Of a stretch of DNA of 5,283 nt, positions 1-5,283 are shown piece after piece (position 1 is the first letter of the stretch; every line of letters begins with the position of its first letter). This DNA comes from Clostridia bacterium (GTDB lineage Bacteria > Bacillota_A > Clostridia > Oscillospirales > CAG-272). The stretch spans positions 1-5,283 of the forward strand of contig JAFXNX010000265.1 in NCBI GenBank assembly GCA_017529175.1, in the 5' to 3' direction. The position numbers and the translations under genes are program-made. Under the pieces are notes generated by a model. It did not search any database. It was not told the DNA's origin and worked only from the letters and a program-made list of their open reading frames with translations.

Positions 1-25
1 GATGGCGGGCATTTTGCCCGCCATT
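1..25. terminator. GC-rich hairpin at window edge, possible terminator
   Basis: Bases 2-10 (ATGGCGGGC) pair perfectly with 16-24 (GCCCGCCAT) around the 5-nt loop ATTTT, giving a 9-bp stem with seven G-C pairs. The plus-strand 3' side is only moderately T-rich (gatcgtttgtttgcg), so it is not a textbook intrinsic terminator in that direction. The sequence needed to judge a minus-strand terminator lies outside the window. It probably ends transcription of a gene to the left or belongs to a larger intergenic element with the 125-162 hairpin. The stem is read directly; the function is inferred. Confidence 0.45.
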
Positions 26-123
26 GATCGTTTGTTTGCGTTATCTGTTTGTATCTGTTATGCTTACGTCGTCTTTTTGGCTTTTCCTTATCATTGCCGC
101 TCTACCAAGTTTGTCTTCGCTCT

Positions 124-163
124 GAAGGGTCTGTAAAAAACTTGAGTTTTTTACAGACCCTTT
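124..163. terminator. 17-bp perfect hairpin, probable (bidirectional) terminator
   Basis: Bases 125-141 pair without mismatch with 146-162 around the 4-nt loop TTGA, and a G-T wobble (124/163) could extend the stem. The outer part is mixed sequence (AAGGGTCTGT) and the inner part is six A-T pairs closed by one C-G. On the plus strand the stem is followed by the T-rich run TTATTATTT, typical of an intrinsic terminator. On the minus strand it lies about 60 bp past the stop of the dockerin gene and is the best candidate for ending that transcript, but what follows in that direction is not T-rich. The symmetry suggests it separates the dockerin gene from whatever lies to the left. Confidence 0.65.
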
Positions 164-224
164 ATTATTTCAGTAACCGTCAAGGCGTGCAATTTAAGCC
201 TTGAGCATCGTTGCAGGGTATCCG

Positions 225-2303
225 TCAGCCTGCCATAATGTATTTAAGTTCGGAAATATCGGCAAGCGTAACGTTTCCGTCGCCGTCAACGTCGGAATTG
301 ACCTGAATTATATCGTAAAGTCCGATCTCGCCCGCCATATAGTACTTCAGCAAGCTGATGTCCTTAAGAGTTATGATATAGTCGCCGTCGATATCACCCA
401 GTTTAGGCGGAAGGACTTCGGTTGCTTCAGTGCGCGTTGTGCCGCATGACGTGCAGGTCAAGGTGCGTACTCCCTGCTCGGTATAAGTCGGCTGTGTCGT
501 GACGACTCCGCTGTCCCACGTATGTCCTGTGGCAGCGATCATCTCAGTCATTTTACTGCTGCATCTCGTACACGTCCGTGTCATGATACCGGACGTCAGG
601 CATCCGGGAGCCCTCGTTACCGTGCCGTCATCCCAGCTATGACCGATAGGGTCAGTCCCCGCTGTCTTTGTCTCGCCGCATCCGGTGCAGGTGTACGTTA
701 TTATGCCGCCTTCAGTACAACCGGGCTGCGTTGTTTCGACACCGTTGTCCCAGGTATGCACGTGATCGGACTCTCCGACGCCCTTTTCGGCGCATGGAAG
801 CGCGATCGACGTATAGTAGAAACACTCGGTTCCGCCTGACGAGCCCTCGAACATAAGAGGCACGAATCCGTCTTTTTCGGAGTAGCAGCGCGAATTACCT
901 ATGATGAGTTTACCCTTTGACATCGTATTGCCGAGGGGGTCATTAAGAGTTGTCTGCGAGAAGACTTTGCTGAAGTTTATGCCGTCTCCCGCGTTTGACG
1001 ACCAGATCTCAATGGTTGCGTTCGCAGAAGATGCTTCGCAGATCGGGTAGTACTTTCCGTCCTTGTCCTGAGTCATAGCGAAAGAAGCGAGCGACAACGA
1101 CAGCGCCGCGCCGTTCTTCGGGACCATCGTCGTCGGCAGCATCTCGTTGTAAAGCTCGTTGCCGGAAAGATCATAGATCGCGTGGCAGATCCTTGTCTTT
1201 TTCGTGTTTCCGTTCTTATGTGAATAGATCACGTGCAGTTTTTTCTGATCGTCGAGATACGTACATCCGCCGTAGCCGTAATGCGAGGCGGAGTCGACGC
1301 GGTTCTTTCCGCCGCTGTATCCCTCCGAGGTATACTGCGGCTCAACGACCACCGTATCCGTGAAAGAATCGACCAGCGGGTTCGCGACGTGCATAACGTA
1401 GAGCGCGTCCCAGACGTAACCTGATGTCTGCGTAAAACTGAAACCGGTGAAACTCGAAAGAGCATCGACAGGCGCGCATCTCTCTATGACTATTGTAAAT
1501 CCGCCGTTTCCGTCCGGGTAGCCGTTTATATAACATCTCCTTGTCTGAAGCTGAACGGTGTGGCAGGTAGAGCTCCATCTGTCAGTCCTCAGGTCGTAGA
1601 CCCACCAAGAAAGGTATCCCGGCGCTTCACCGCCGCAGGTCAGCGCGTACAATCTGTTATGTTCAAAGTCAAATATGGGCTGTGAGTAGCCGTATCCGTG
1701 GTCAAGACCGGGATCGGTGGTATGACGGTATTTTTGAGTACCGCCGGGAAGCGTGACTGTATCCGTAGCGGTGTCCAGCTTATATACCTGAAGCCAGACT
1801 CCGTTGCAGTATTCGTAGCTCCTGCGGTCCTTGTCGTCCGCGATTATCGTAACGTAAACGATGCCGTTCTTGCCCTGGATGATGTTCGGAGTGCAGCTTC
1901 CTGCCGCCTGAGGATATTCGGCGGAAAAAATGCGCTCAAATCCCGTCGCAGTTATTTTGACGATAGCAAAGGTCGCGACGCCGTTTACCCAGTTCGGATG
2001 CGCGCTCGTCGCCGCTCCCGTCGCGTCGGTTATGAACGCGGCGTAAGTTCCGTTCTCCGTTCTGATGATCCTCGTCTCGTGCGCGCCGTGCGAGCCGACG
2101 CCGTCGCCGACAGGGATGACCCCGCTTGCATCTTTAAAGCATCTGGTATAAGACACCCTTATGCCGCCGGATGTTTTCAGAGTGCCGATATTCTCGGGGA
2201 TCGGGTCCTCGTCGAGAGTCGTCGCGGAAAACGCGGGAAGCGCGAGCACAAAGGTCGATAAAATATAGAATAGAACCAGAGTCAGAGACAATAATTTTTT
2301 CAT
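225..2303 (-). CDS. Secreted dockerin-containing protein of unknown function
   Basis: This 692-residue protein is predicted to be exported and to attach to a cohesin-bearing scaffold or surface protein. Residues 1-26 form a signal peptide: MKKLL, a long hydrophobic core, then AFS-A as a plausible signal peptidase I site. Residues about 30-505 form one large region rich in short aromatic and glycine beta-strand motifs, such as LYALTCGGEAPGY (218-230), WWVYDLRTDRW (233-243), GGCTYLDDQKKLHVIYSH (345-362) and IEIWSSNAGD (431-440). This resembles BNR/sialidase-like beta-propellers, but I see no Asp-box series or recognisable catalytic motif, so the fold is an inference and the activity unknown. 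About 13 cysteines lie in this region. Residues 516-632 hold three Cys/His repeats, and 634-692 hold the dockerin. The start is supported by an AGGTG ribosome binding site 6 nt upstream and by the signal peptide. The gene diverges from xylA. It may be a carbohydrate-active or carbohydrate-binding accessory protein. Gene reality is nearly certain; the function is not assigned. Confidence 0.93.
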   Translation of the reverse strand: MKKLLSLTLVLFYILSTFVLALPAFSATTLDEDPIPENIGTLKTSGGIRVSYTRCFKDASGVIPVGDGVGSHGAHETRIIRTENGTYAAFITDATGAATSAHPNWVNGVATFAIVKITATGFERIFSAEYPQAAGSCTPNIIQGKNGIVYVTIIADDKDRRSYEYCNGVWLQVYKLDTATDTVTLPGGTQKYRHTTDPGLDHGYGYSQPIFDFEHNRLYALTCGGEAPGYLSWWVYDLRTDRWSSTCHTVQLQTRRCYINGYPDGNGGFTIVIERCAPVDALSSFTGFSFTQTSGYVWDALYVMHVANPLVDSFTDTVVVEPQYTSEGYSGGKNRVDSASHYGYGGCTYLDDQKKLHVIYSHKNGNTKKTRICHAIYDLSGNELYNEMLPTTMVPKNGAALSLSLASFAMTQDKDGKYYPICEASSANATIEIWSSNAGDGINFSKVFSQTTLNDPLGNTMSKGKLIIGNSRCYSEKDGFVPLMFEGSSGGTECFYYTSIALPCAEKGVGESDHVHTWDNGVETTQPGCTEGGIITYTCTGCGETKTAGTDPIGHSWDDGTVTRAPGCLTSGIMTRTCTRCSSKMTEMIAATGHTWDSGVVTTQPTYTEQGVRTLTCTSCGTTRTEATEVLPPKLGDIDGDYIITLKDISLLKYYMAGEIGLYDIIQVNSDVDGDGNVTLADISELKYIMAG
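228..404 (-). other. C-terminal type I dockerin domain
   Basis: Residues 634-692 contain two EF-hand-like calcium loops. The first runs from Asp637 (DIDGDYIITLKD) with acidic ligands at 637, 639, 641 and 648. The second runs from Asp671 (DVDGDGNVTLAD) with ligands at 671, 673, 675 and 682. Each loop is followed by a short helix, IS.LKYYMAG and IS.LKYIMAG, so the two halves are near copies 34 residues apart, as expected for a dockerin. Both loops have intact ligands, so the domain looks functional. Dockerins bind cohesins on scaffoldins or cell-surface proteins; no cohesin is encoded in this window. Confidence 0.93.
408..758 (-). repeat. Three tandem 39-residue HxWDxG...CxxC repeats
   Basis: Within the dockerin protein, residues 516-554, 555-593 and 594-632 are consecutive repeats with an exact 39-residue (117-bp) period. 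Each begins H-[TS]-W-D-x-G. The first two then have P-G-C (Cys529, Cys568), and all three have T-C-T-x-C (Cys539/542, Cys578/581, Cys617/620). The third replaces the PGC cysteine with Tyr607 (PTYTEQG). One His plus three Cys per unit could bind a metal in a zinc-ribbon-like way, or the cysteines could pair as disulphides outside the cell. Modules of this look are common between a catalytic or surface region and a C-terminal anchor in clostridial exported proteins. They probably act as a spacer between the large domain and the dockerin. The repeat pattern is read directly; metal binding is inferred. Confidence 0.9.
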
Positions 2304-2309
2304 TGCTTC

Positions 2310-2316
2310 TCACCTC
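2310..2316 (-). promoter_or_regulatory. Ribosome binding site of the dockerin gene
   Basis: On the minus strand the sequence GAGGTGA lies just upstream of the ATG at 2303, with the AGGTG core (2311-2315) 7 nt before the start codon. It matches the 16S rRNA tail well and fixes the start at the residue that opens the signal peptide. Confidence 0.8.
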
Positions 2317-2337
2317 GTTATATATTAATCCAATATT

Positions 2338-2365
2338 ATTATATCAAATTTTTCGATAATTGCAA
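2338..2365 (-). promoter_or_regulatory. Sigma-A-like promoter for the dockerin gene
   Basis: Reading the minus strand, a perfect -10 box TATAAT occupies 2343-2338. A weaker -35 box TTGCAA (four of six consensus bases) lies at 2365-2360, with a 16-bp spacer. Transcription would start near 2331, leaving a leader of about 28 nt before the ATG. The flanking DNA is very AT-rich. The -10 is strong, and the -35 is weak enough that an activator could be involved. Confidence 0.6.
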
Positions 2366-2402
2366 GAGCAGACGTCAACAATTTGAGGTGTGCAAAAACT
2401 AA

Positions 2403-2431
2403 TTGACTTTGATGTGCTGTCGTGGTATCAT
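2403..2431 (+). promoter_or_regulatory. Sigma-A-like promoter for xylAB
   Basis: TTGACT (2403-2408) and TATCAT (2426-2431) each match the sigma-70/sigma-A consensus at five of six bases and are separated by the optimal 17 bp. The transcription start would be near 2438, giving a leader of about 28 nt before the xylA ATG at 2466. That is too short for a riboswitch or attenuator, so control should act at initiation. The -35 box overlaps an in-frame TTG, which rules that codon out as the xylA start. Confidence 0.75.
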
Positions 2432-2439
2432 TATTAATG
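2429..2439 (+). promoter_or_regulatory. Small palindrome over the xylAB -10 and start site, possible operator
   Basis: CATTA-T-TAATG is a perfect odd-length palindrome with two 5-bp arms. It begins inside the -10 box and ends at the predicted transcription start, a classic position for a repressor site. It does not resemble the Bacillus XylR operator (GTTTGTTT-type arms) and no catabolite-responsive element is apparent. AT-rich DNA produces such short palindromes by chance, so this is tentative. Confidence 0.25.
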
Positions 2440-2456
2440 GAAATAAATATAACGTC

Positions 2457-2461
2457 GGAGG
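2457..2461 (+). promoter_or_regulatory. Ribosome binding site of xylA
   Basis: A full GGAGG core lies 4 nt before the ATG at 2466. It decides the xylA start: the reading frame is open back to 2403, but the extra 21 codons overlap the promoter and have no ribosome binding site. Confidence 0.85.
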
Positions 2462-2465
2462 AAAA

Positions 2466-3788
2466 ATGGAAATATTCAAAAACATAGGAAATATCCGGTA
2501 TGAAGGCGCTGACAGCAAGAATCCTCTCGCTTTCAAGTTTTATGATAAAGACCGCGTAGTTCTCGGCAAAAAGATGAGCGAACACCTTCCGTTCGCCATG
2601 GCGTGGTGGCACAACCTCGGCGCCGCCGGCACCGATATGTTCGGACGGGACACCGCCGACAAATCGTTCGGTAAGACGCGCGGAACGATGGAGCACGCGC
2701 GCGCAAAAGTCGACGCGGGCTTTGAATTCATGCAAAAGCTCGGAGTCGAATACTTCTGCTTTCACGACGTCGACCTCGTTCCCGAGGCGGATGATATTAA
2801 AGAGACCAACCGCCGTCTTGACGAGATAGCGGACTACATAGAAAAGAAAATGAAAAAGACAGGCGCGAAGTGCCTGTGGGGAACCGCGAATATGTTCTCA
2901 AACCCCCGCTTCATGAACGGAGCGGGATCGACGAACAGCGTTGACGTTTACTGCTTCGCCGCGGCGCAGATAAAGAAAGCGCTCGATCTGACCGTCCGCT
3001 TCGGCGGAAAGGGCTACGTCTTCTGGGGAGGGCGCGAAGGATATGAGACTCTTCTCAACACAGACGTAAAGTTCGAGCAGGAAAATATAGCTTCCCTTAT
3101 GAGAATGGCTGTCGACTACGGCCGCTCGATCGGATTCAAGGGCGACTTCTACATCGAGCCGAAACCGAAAGAGCCGATGAAGCATCAGTACGATTTCGAC
3201 GCCGCGACCGCGATCGGATTTCTGCGTCAGTACGGACTTGCGGACGACTTCAAACTCAATATAGAAGCAAACCACGCGACCCTCGCGGGACATACGTTCG
3301 AGCACGATCTTCGTATCTCAGCGATAAACGGCATGCTCGGCTCGATCGACGCGAACCAGGGCGATTATCTCCTCGGATGGGACACGGACGAGTTCCCGTT
3401 CGACGTTTACACAGCGACCGCGTGTATGTACGAGGTCATAAAGGCGGGAGGTCTCACCGGAGGATTCAACTTCGACGCGAAGTGCCGCCGTCCCTCCTAT
3501 ACTGTCGAAGATATGTTCACATCATACGTTCTCGGTATGGACACGTTTGCGCTCGGTCTTCTCAAAGCCGCGGCACTGATCGAAGACGGCAGGATAGAGG
3601 AATTTATCAAAAACAAATATTCAAGTTTTAACGGCGAACTCGGGCAGAAGATACGCTCGGGCAAAGCGACGCTTGAAGAACTCGCTTCCCGCGCGGACGC
3701 GCTCGGCGCGCCAAGTCTCCCAGGAAGCGGCAGACAGGAGTATCTCGAGGGTGTCGTCAATCAAATTCTTTTCGGTGGAAACGTATGA
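2466..3788 (+). CDS. xylA: Xylose isomerase (class II)
   Basis: XylA is a cytoplasmic, metal-dependent isomerase converting D-xylose to D-xylulose (EC 5.3.1.5). The 440-residue length and N-terminal extension match class II enzymes. Family signatures are present: CFHDVD (98-103) with the catalytic His100 and Asp103, the VFWGGREGY block (185-193), and IEPKPKEP (230-237) with Glu231 and Lys233. The metal ligands Glu267, His270 (in [11 protein letters not shown]), Asp295 (SIDANQGD), Asp306/Asp308 (GWDTDEFP) and Asp337 (NFDAK) are also there. These match the E. coli catalytic set with an offset of -1 until Asp308 and -2 at Asp337, so one residue is missing between them: [12 protein letters not shown] here against KAGGFTTGGLNFD. 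The N-terminal block reads [17 protein letters not shown] where many homologues have a YWHTF-type sequence. It is the first gene of an operon, overlapping xylB by 4 bp. The start is chosen by GGAGG and the promoter position. Confidence 0.97.
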   Translation: MEIFKNIGNIRYEGADSKNPLAFKFYDKDRVVLGKKMSEHLPFAMAWWHNLGAAGTDMFGRDTADKSFGKTRGTMEHARAKVDAGFEFMQKLGVEYFCFHDVDLVPEADDIKETNRRLDEIADYIEKKMKKTGAKCLWGTANMFSNPRFMNGAGSTNSVDVYCFAAAQIKKALDLTVRFGGKGYVFWGGREGYETLLNTDVKFEQENIASLMRMAVDYGRSIGFKGDFYIEPKPKEPMKHQYDFDAATAIGFLRQYGLADDFKLNIEANHATLAGHTFEHDLRISAINGMLGSIDANQGDYLLGWDTDEFPFDVYTATACMYEVIKAGGLTGGFNFDAKCRRPSYTVEDMFTSYVLGMDTFALGLLKAAALIEDGRIEEFIKNKYSSFNGELGQKIRSGKATLEELASRADALGAPSLPGSGRQEYLEGVVNQILFGGNV

Positions 3789-5230
3789 ATTACTACATAG
3801 GTATCGACCTCGGAACAAGCTCCTGCAAAGGGATCCTTGTTGACAGGTCGGGTAAGATCTGTAACGAAAAAAGCGTGTCGTACCCGGTGCTCACTCCCCG
3901 CGACGGTTGGACTGAGCAGGACCCCGCGGAATGGCTCGACGCGCTGAAGACGATACTTGCGTCGCTGACACGCGGAATTGAGAACGACGTTCGCGGCATA
4001 TCGGTCGCGGGACAGATGCACGGTCTTGTCGCGCTCGACCGCGACGACCGCGTGATACGCCCCTGCATCCTTTGGAACGACGGCAGATGCGAGGAGGAGA
4101 CACTGTATCTCAACGAAGTCATCGGAAAGGAAAAGCTGTCTGCGCTGACGGGAAACATCGCATTCGCAGGCTTTACCGCTCCGAAACTGCTCTGGATGAA
4201 GAGACACGAGCCCGACAATTTCGCAAAGATCTCAAAGATCATGCTTCCGAAGGACTACCTCGCCTATATGCTTACCGGAGTACATTCAACGGACTATTCC
4301 GACGCTTCCGGAATGTTGCTCGTGGACGTCGAGAACAAGCACTACTCAAGCGAGATGCTCGATATATGCGGCGTTCGCGAAGAGTGGCTCCCGACGCTCT
4401 ATGAGAGCTATGAGGTGACGGGCAAGGTAAAGGACGAGTTTGCGCTTCCGAACTGCGTCGTGACCGCTGGCGCCGGAGACAACGCCGCGGCGGCAGTCGG
4501 TACGGGAACGGTCAAGAACGGCTCGTGCAACGTATCTCTCGGGACGAGCGGAACAATATTCATATCGCAGGACACCTTCTCGGTCGATGAAAAGAACGCG
4601 CTTCACTCCTTCGCTCACGCGAACGGAAAGTGGCACCTGATGGGGTGCATCCTCACCGCCGCGTCTGCAAGAAAATGGTGGCTTGAGGACGTCATCGGAG
4701 ACGGAGATTACGGCGCGGATGAAAAGATCGCAAGCGACGCCTGCTCCGACGTCATATTCCTGCCGTACTTATCGGGAGAGCGCAGTCCTCACAACGACGT
4801 CAGAGCGAGAGGCGCCTTCATCGGTCTTTCCGCGGCGACGACGAAAGCCGAAATGAGCCGCGCGATAATGGAAGGCGTCGCGTTCGCGCTGAAAGATTGC
4901 CTTGAAGTTGCAAAATCGAACGGAGTTTTCCCGACTGCGACCACTCTTTGCGGCGGCGGAGCGAAAAGCCGCGTTTGGCGGCAGATCATCGCGGACGTGC
5001 TTGAAATGCCAGTCAATATTCTGCAGACCGAGCAGGGACCGTCCATCGGCGCCGCGGCGCTTGCAATGGTCGGCTGCGGCGAATACGATAGCGTTGCGTC
5101 AGCGTCGGCGAGTATCGCAAAGATTGCGGATACTCTTTCGCCAAATGCCGGAAGCTTCCCGTATTATGAGGCGAAATACAAAAAATTCCGCCGTCTTTAT
5201 CCCGCGATAAATGGCGTATGGAACGATTGA
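3785..5230 (+). CDS. xylB: Xylulokinase (FGGY family)
   Basis: XylB phosphorylates D-xylulose with ATP to D-xylulose 5-phosphate (EC 2.7.1.17), feeding the pentose phosphate pathway. The 481 residues match the usual size (E. coli 484). The N-terminal FGGY lobe has the phosphate-1 motif GIDLGTSS (6-13), the xylulokinase-type substrate motif GQMHG (76-80) and ILWND (95-99). Asp232 in [12 protein letters not shown] is the expected catalytic base (E. coli Asp233). The C-terminal lobe has SLGTSG (251-256), [13 protein letters not shown] (326-338), CGGGAKS (389-395) near the ATP site, and [12 protein letters not shown] (416-427). The ATG overlaps the xylA stop as ATGA, so the genes are translationally coupled. 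Only a weak GGTGG (3774-3778) precedes it, which fits coupling. QMHG and the xylA partner favour xylulose over other FGGY substrates such as ribulose, glycerol or gluconate. Confidence 0.96.
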   Translation: MNYYIGIDLGTSSCKGILVDRSGKICNEKSVSYPVLTPRDGWTEQDPAEWLDALKTILASLTRGIENDVRGISVAGQMHGLVALDRDDRVIRPCILWNDGRCEEETLYLNEVIGKEKLSALTGNIAFAGFTAPKLLWMKRHEPDNFAKISKIMLPKDYLAYMLTGVHSTDYSDASGMLLVDVENKHYSSEMLDICGVREEWLPTLYESYEVTGKVKDEFALPNCVVTAGAGDNAAAAVGTGTVKNGSCNVSLGTSGTIFISQDTFSVDEKNALHSFAHANGKWHLMGCILTAASARKWWLEDVIGDGDYGADEKIASDACSDVIFLPYLSGERSPHNDVRARGAFIGLSAATTKAEMSRAIMEGVAFALKDCLEVAKSNGVFPTATTLCGGGAKSRVWRQIIADVLEMPVNILQTEQGPSIGAAALAMVGCGEYDSVASASASIAKIADTLSPNAGSFPYYEAKYKKFRRLYPAINGVWND

Positions 5231-5247
5231 AATAATTAAAAAAATAT

Positions 5248-5254
5248 AAGGAGA
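5248..5254 (+). promoter_or_regulatory. Ribosome binding site of the gene at the right edge
   Basis: AAGGAGA lies after the xylB stop in an A-rich 34-bp gap, with its GGAG core (5250-5253) 11 nt before the ATG at 5265. The spacing is a little long but the match is good. There is no hairpin between xylB and this site, so the next gene is probably co-transcribed with xylAB. Confidence 0.7.
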
Positions 5255-5264
5255 AGAGCGAAAA

Positions 5265-5283
5265 ATGAAAGTAACAAACGACA
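5265..5283 (+). CDS. Start of a further gene, truncated by the window
   Basis: An ATG behind a good ribosome binding site opens a frame reading MKVTND before the window ends. It lies 34 bp after xylB on the same strand with no terminator between, so it is likely the third gene of the xyl operon or its immediate neighbour. Six residues are too few to assign a function. Several clostridial flavodiiron (FprA-type) proteins have a similar MKVT(D/N)-like start, but that is a loose recollection and not a call. The gene is partial only because of the window edge. Confidence 0.6.

Noticed and set aside
41..94. Short minus-strand frame of 17 codons starting at an ATG at 94
   Set aside because: No ribosome binding site precedes it and nothing beyond an open frame supports it; it may be a remnant or part of a repeated element.
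95..118. Minus-strand TTGGTAGAGC resembling a tRNA D-arm
   Set aside because: No matching GCTC arm precedes it, and no anticodon stem, T-arm (GGTTCRA) or acceptor stem is found, so there is no tRNA.
180..204. 7-bp inverted repeat TCAAGGC/GCCTTGA just past the dockerin gene stop
   Set aside because: The loop is 11 nt and no T-run follows on either strand; the 125-162 hairpin is a much better terminator.
201..449. Plus-strand frame of 82 codons opposite the dockerin gene's 3' end
   Set aside because: It is antisense to the clearly real dockerin coding sequence, begins at a non-ATG codon, and has no ribosome binding site or recognisable content.
1698..2261. Plus-strand frame of 187 codons opposite the 5' half of the dockerin gene
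   Set aside because: It is Arg-rich and low-complexity, as expected for a shadow of a GC-rich coding frame, with no ribosome binding site; the minus-strand frame has a signal peptide and domains.
2403..2465. Upstream extension of xylA by 21 codons from a TTG at 2403
   Set aside because: The extension overlaps the -35 and -10 boxes, lacks a ribosome binding site, and is not family-like sequence. The ATG at 2466 has GGAGG 4 nt upstream.
2320..2465. Riboswitch, Bacillus-type XylR operator or catabolite-responsive element upstream of xylA
   Set aside because: The predicted leader is only about 28 nt, no GTTTGTTT-type paired arms are present, and no TGWAANCGNTNWCA match is visible on either strand.

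Overview
The window looks like chromosomal DNA from an anaerobic, polysaccharide-degrading Clostridia bacterium, probably of the gut or rumen Oscillospiraceae/Ruminococcus type. This rests on three things: a secreted protein ending in a type I dockerin, purine-rich GGAGG-type ribosome binding sites with sigma-A-like promoters, and a moderately GC-rich gene body beside AT-rich intergenic DNA. The lineage is an inference, since no rRNA or other marker gene is present.

Layout. Positions 1-224 hold no convincing gene. They contain a GC-rich hairpin at the left edge and a 17-bp perfect hairpin (125-162) that probably acts as a terminator. On the minus strand, 225-2303 encodes a 692-residue exported protein: a signal peptide, a large beta-strand-rich region of unknown function (possibly a beta-propeller), three exact-period 39-residue Cys/His repeats, and a C-terminal dockerin. 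Positions 2304-2465 form a compact divergent control region with one good promoter facing each way. On the plus strand follow xylA (xylose isomerase, start set at 2466) and xylB (xylulokinase), which overlap by 4 bp. A further gene begins at 5265 behind a good ribosome binding site and runs off the window.

How it fits together. XylA converts D-xylose to D-xylulose and XylB phosphorylates it to xylulose 5-phosphate, which enters the pentose phosphate pathway. The divergent dockerin protein would be exported and, if a matching cohesin exists, docked on a cellulosome-like scaffold. Its position opposite the xylose operon, with the two promoters' -35 boxes only 37 bp apart, makes co-regulation plausible and suggests a role in xylan or plant cell-wall use, but its sequence shows no recognised catalytic signature.

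I found no CRISPR array, RNA gene, insertion sequence or clear novel defence or mobile system. The items most worth following up are the unknown dockerin protein with its Cys-repeat module, the shared promoter region, and the hairpin-bearing intergenic segment, which may be a repeated element.
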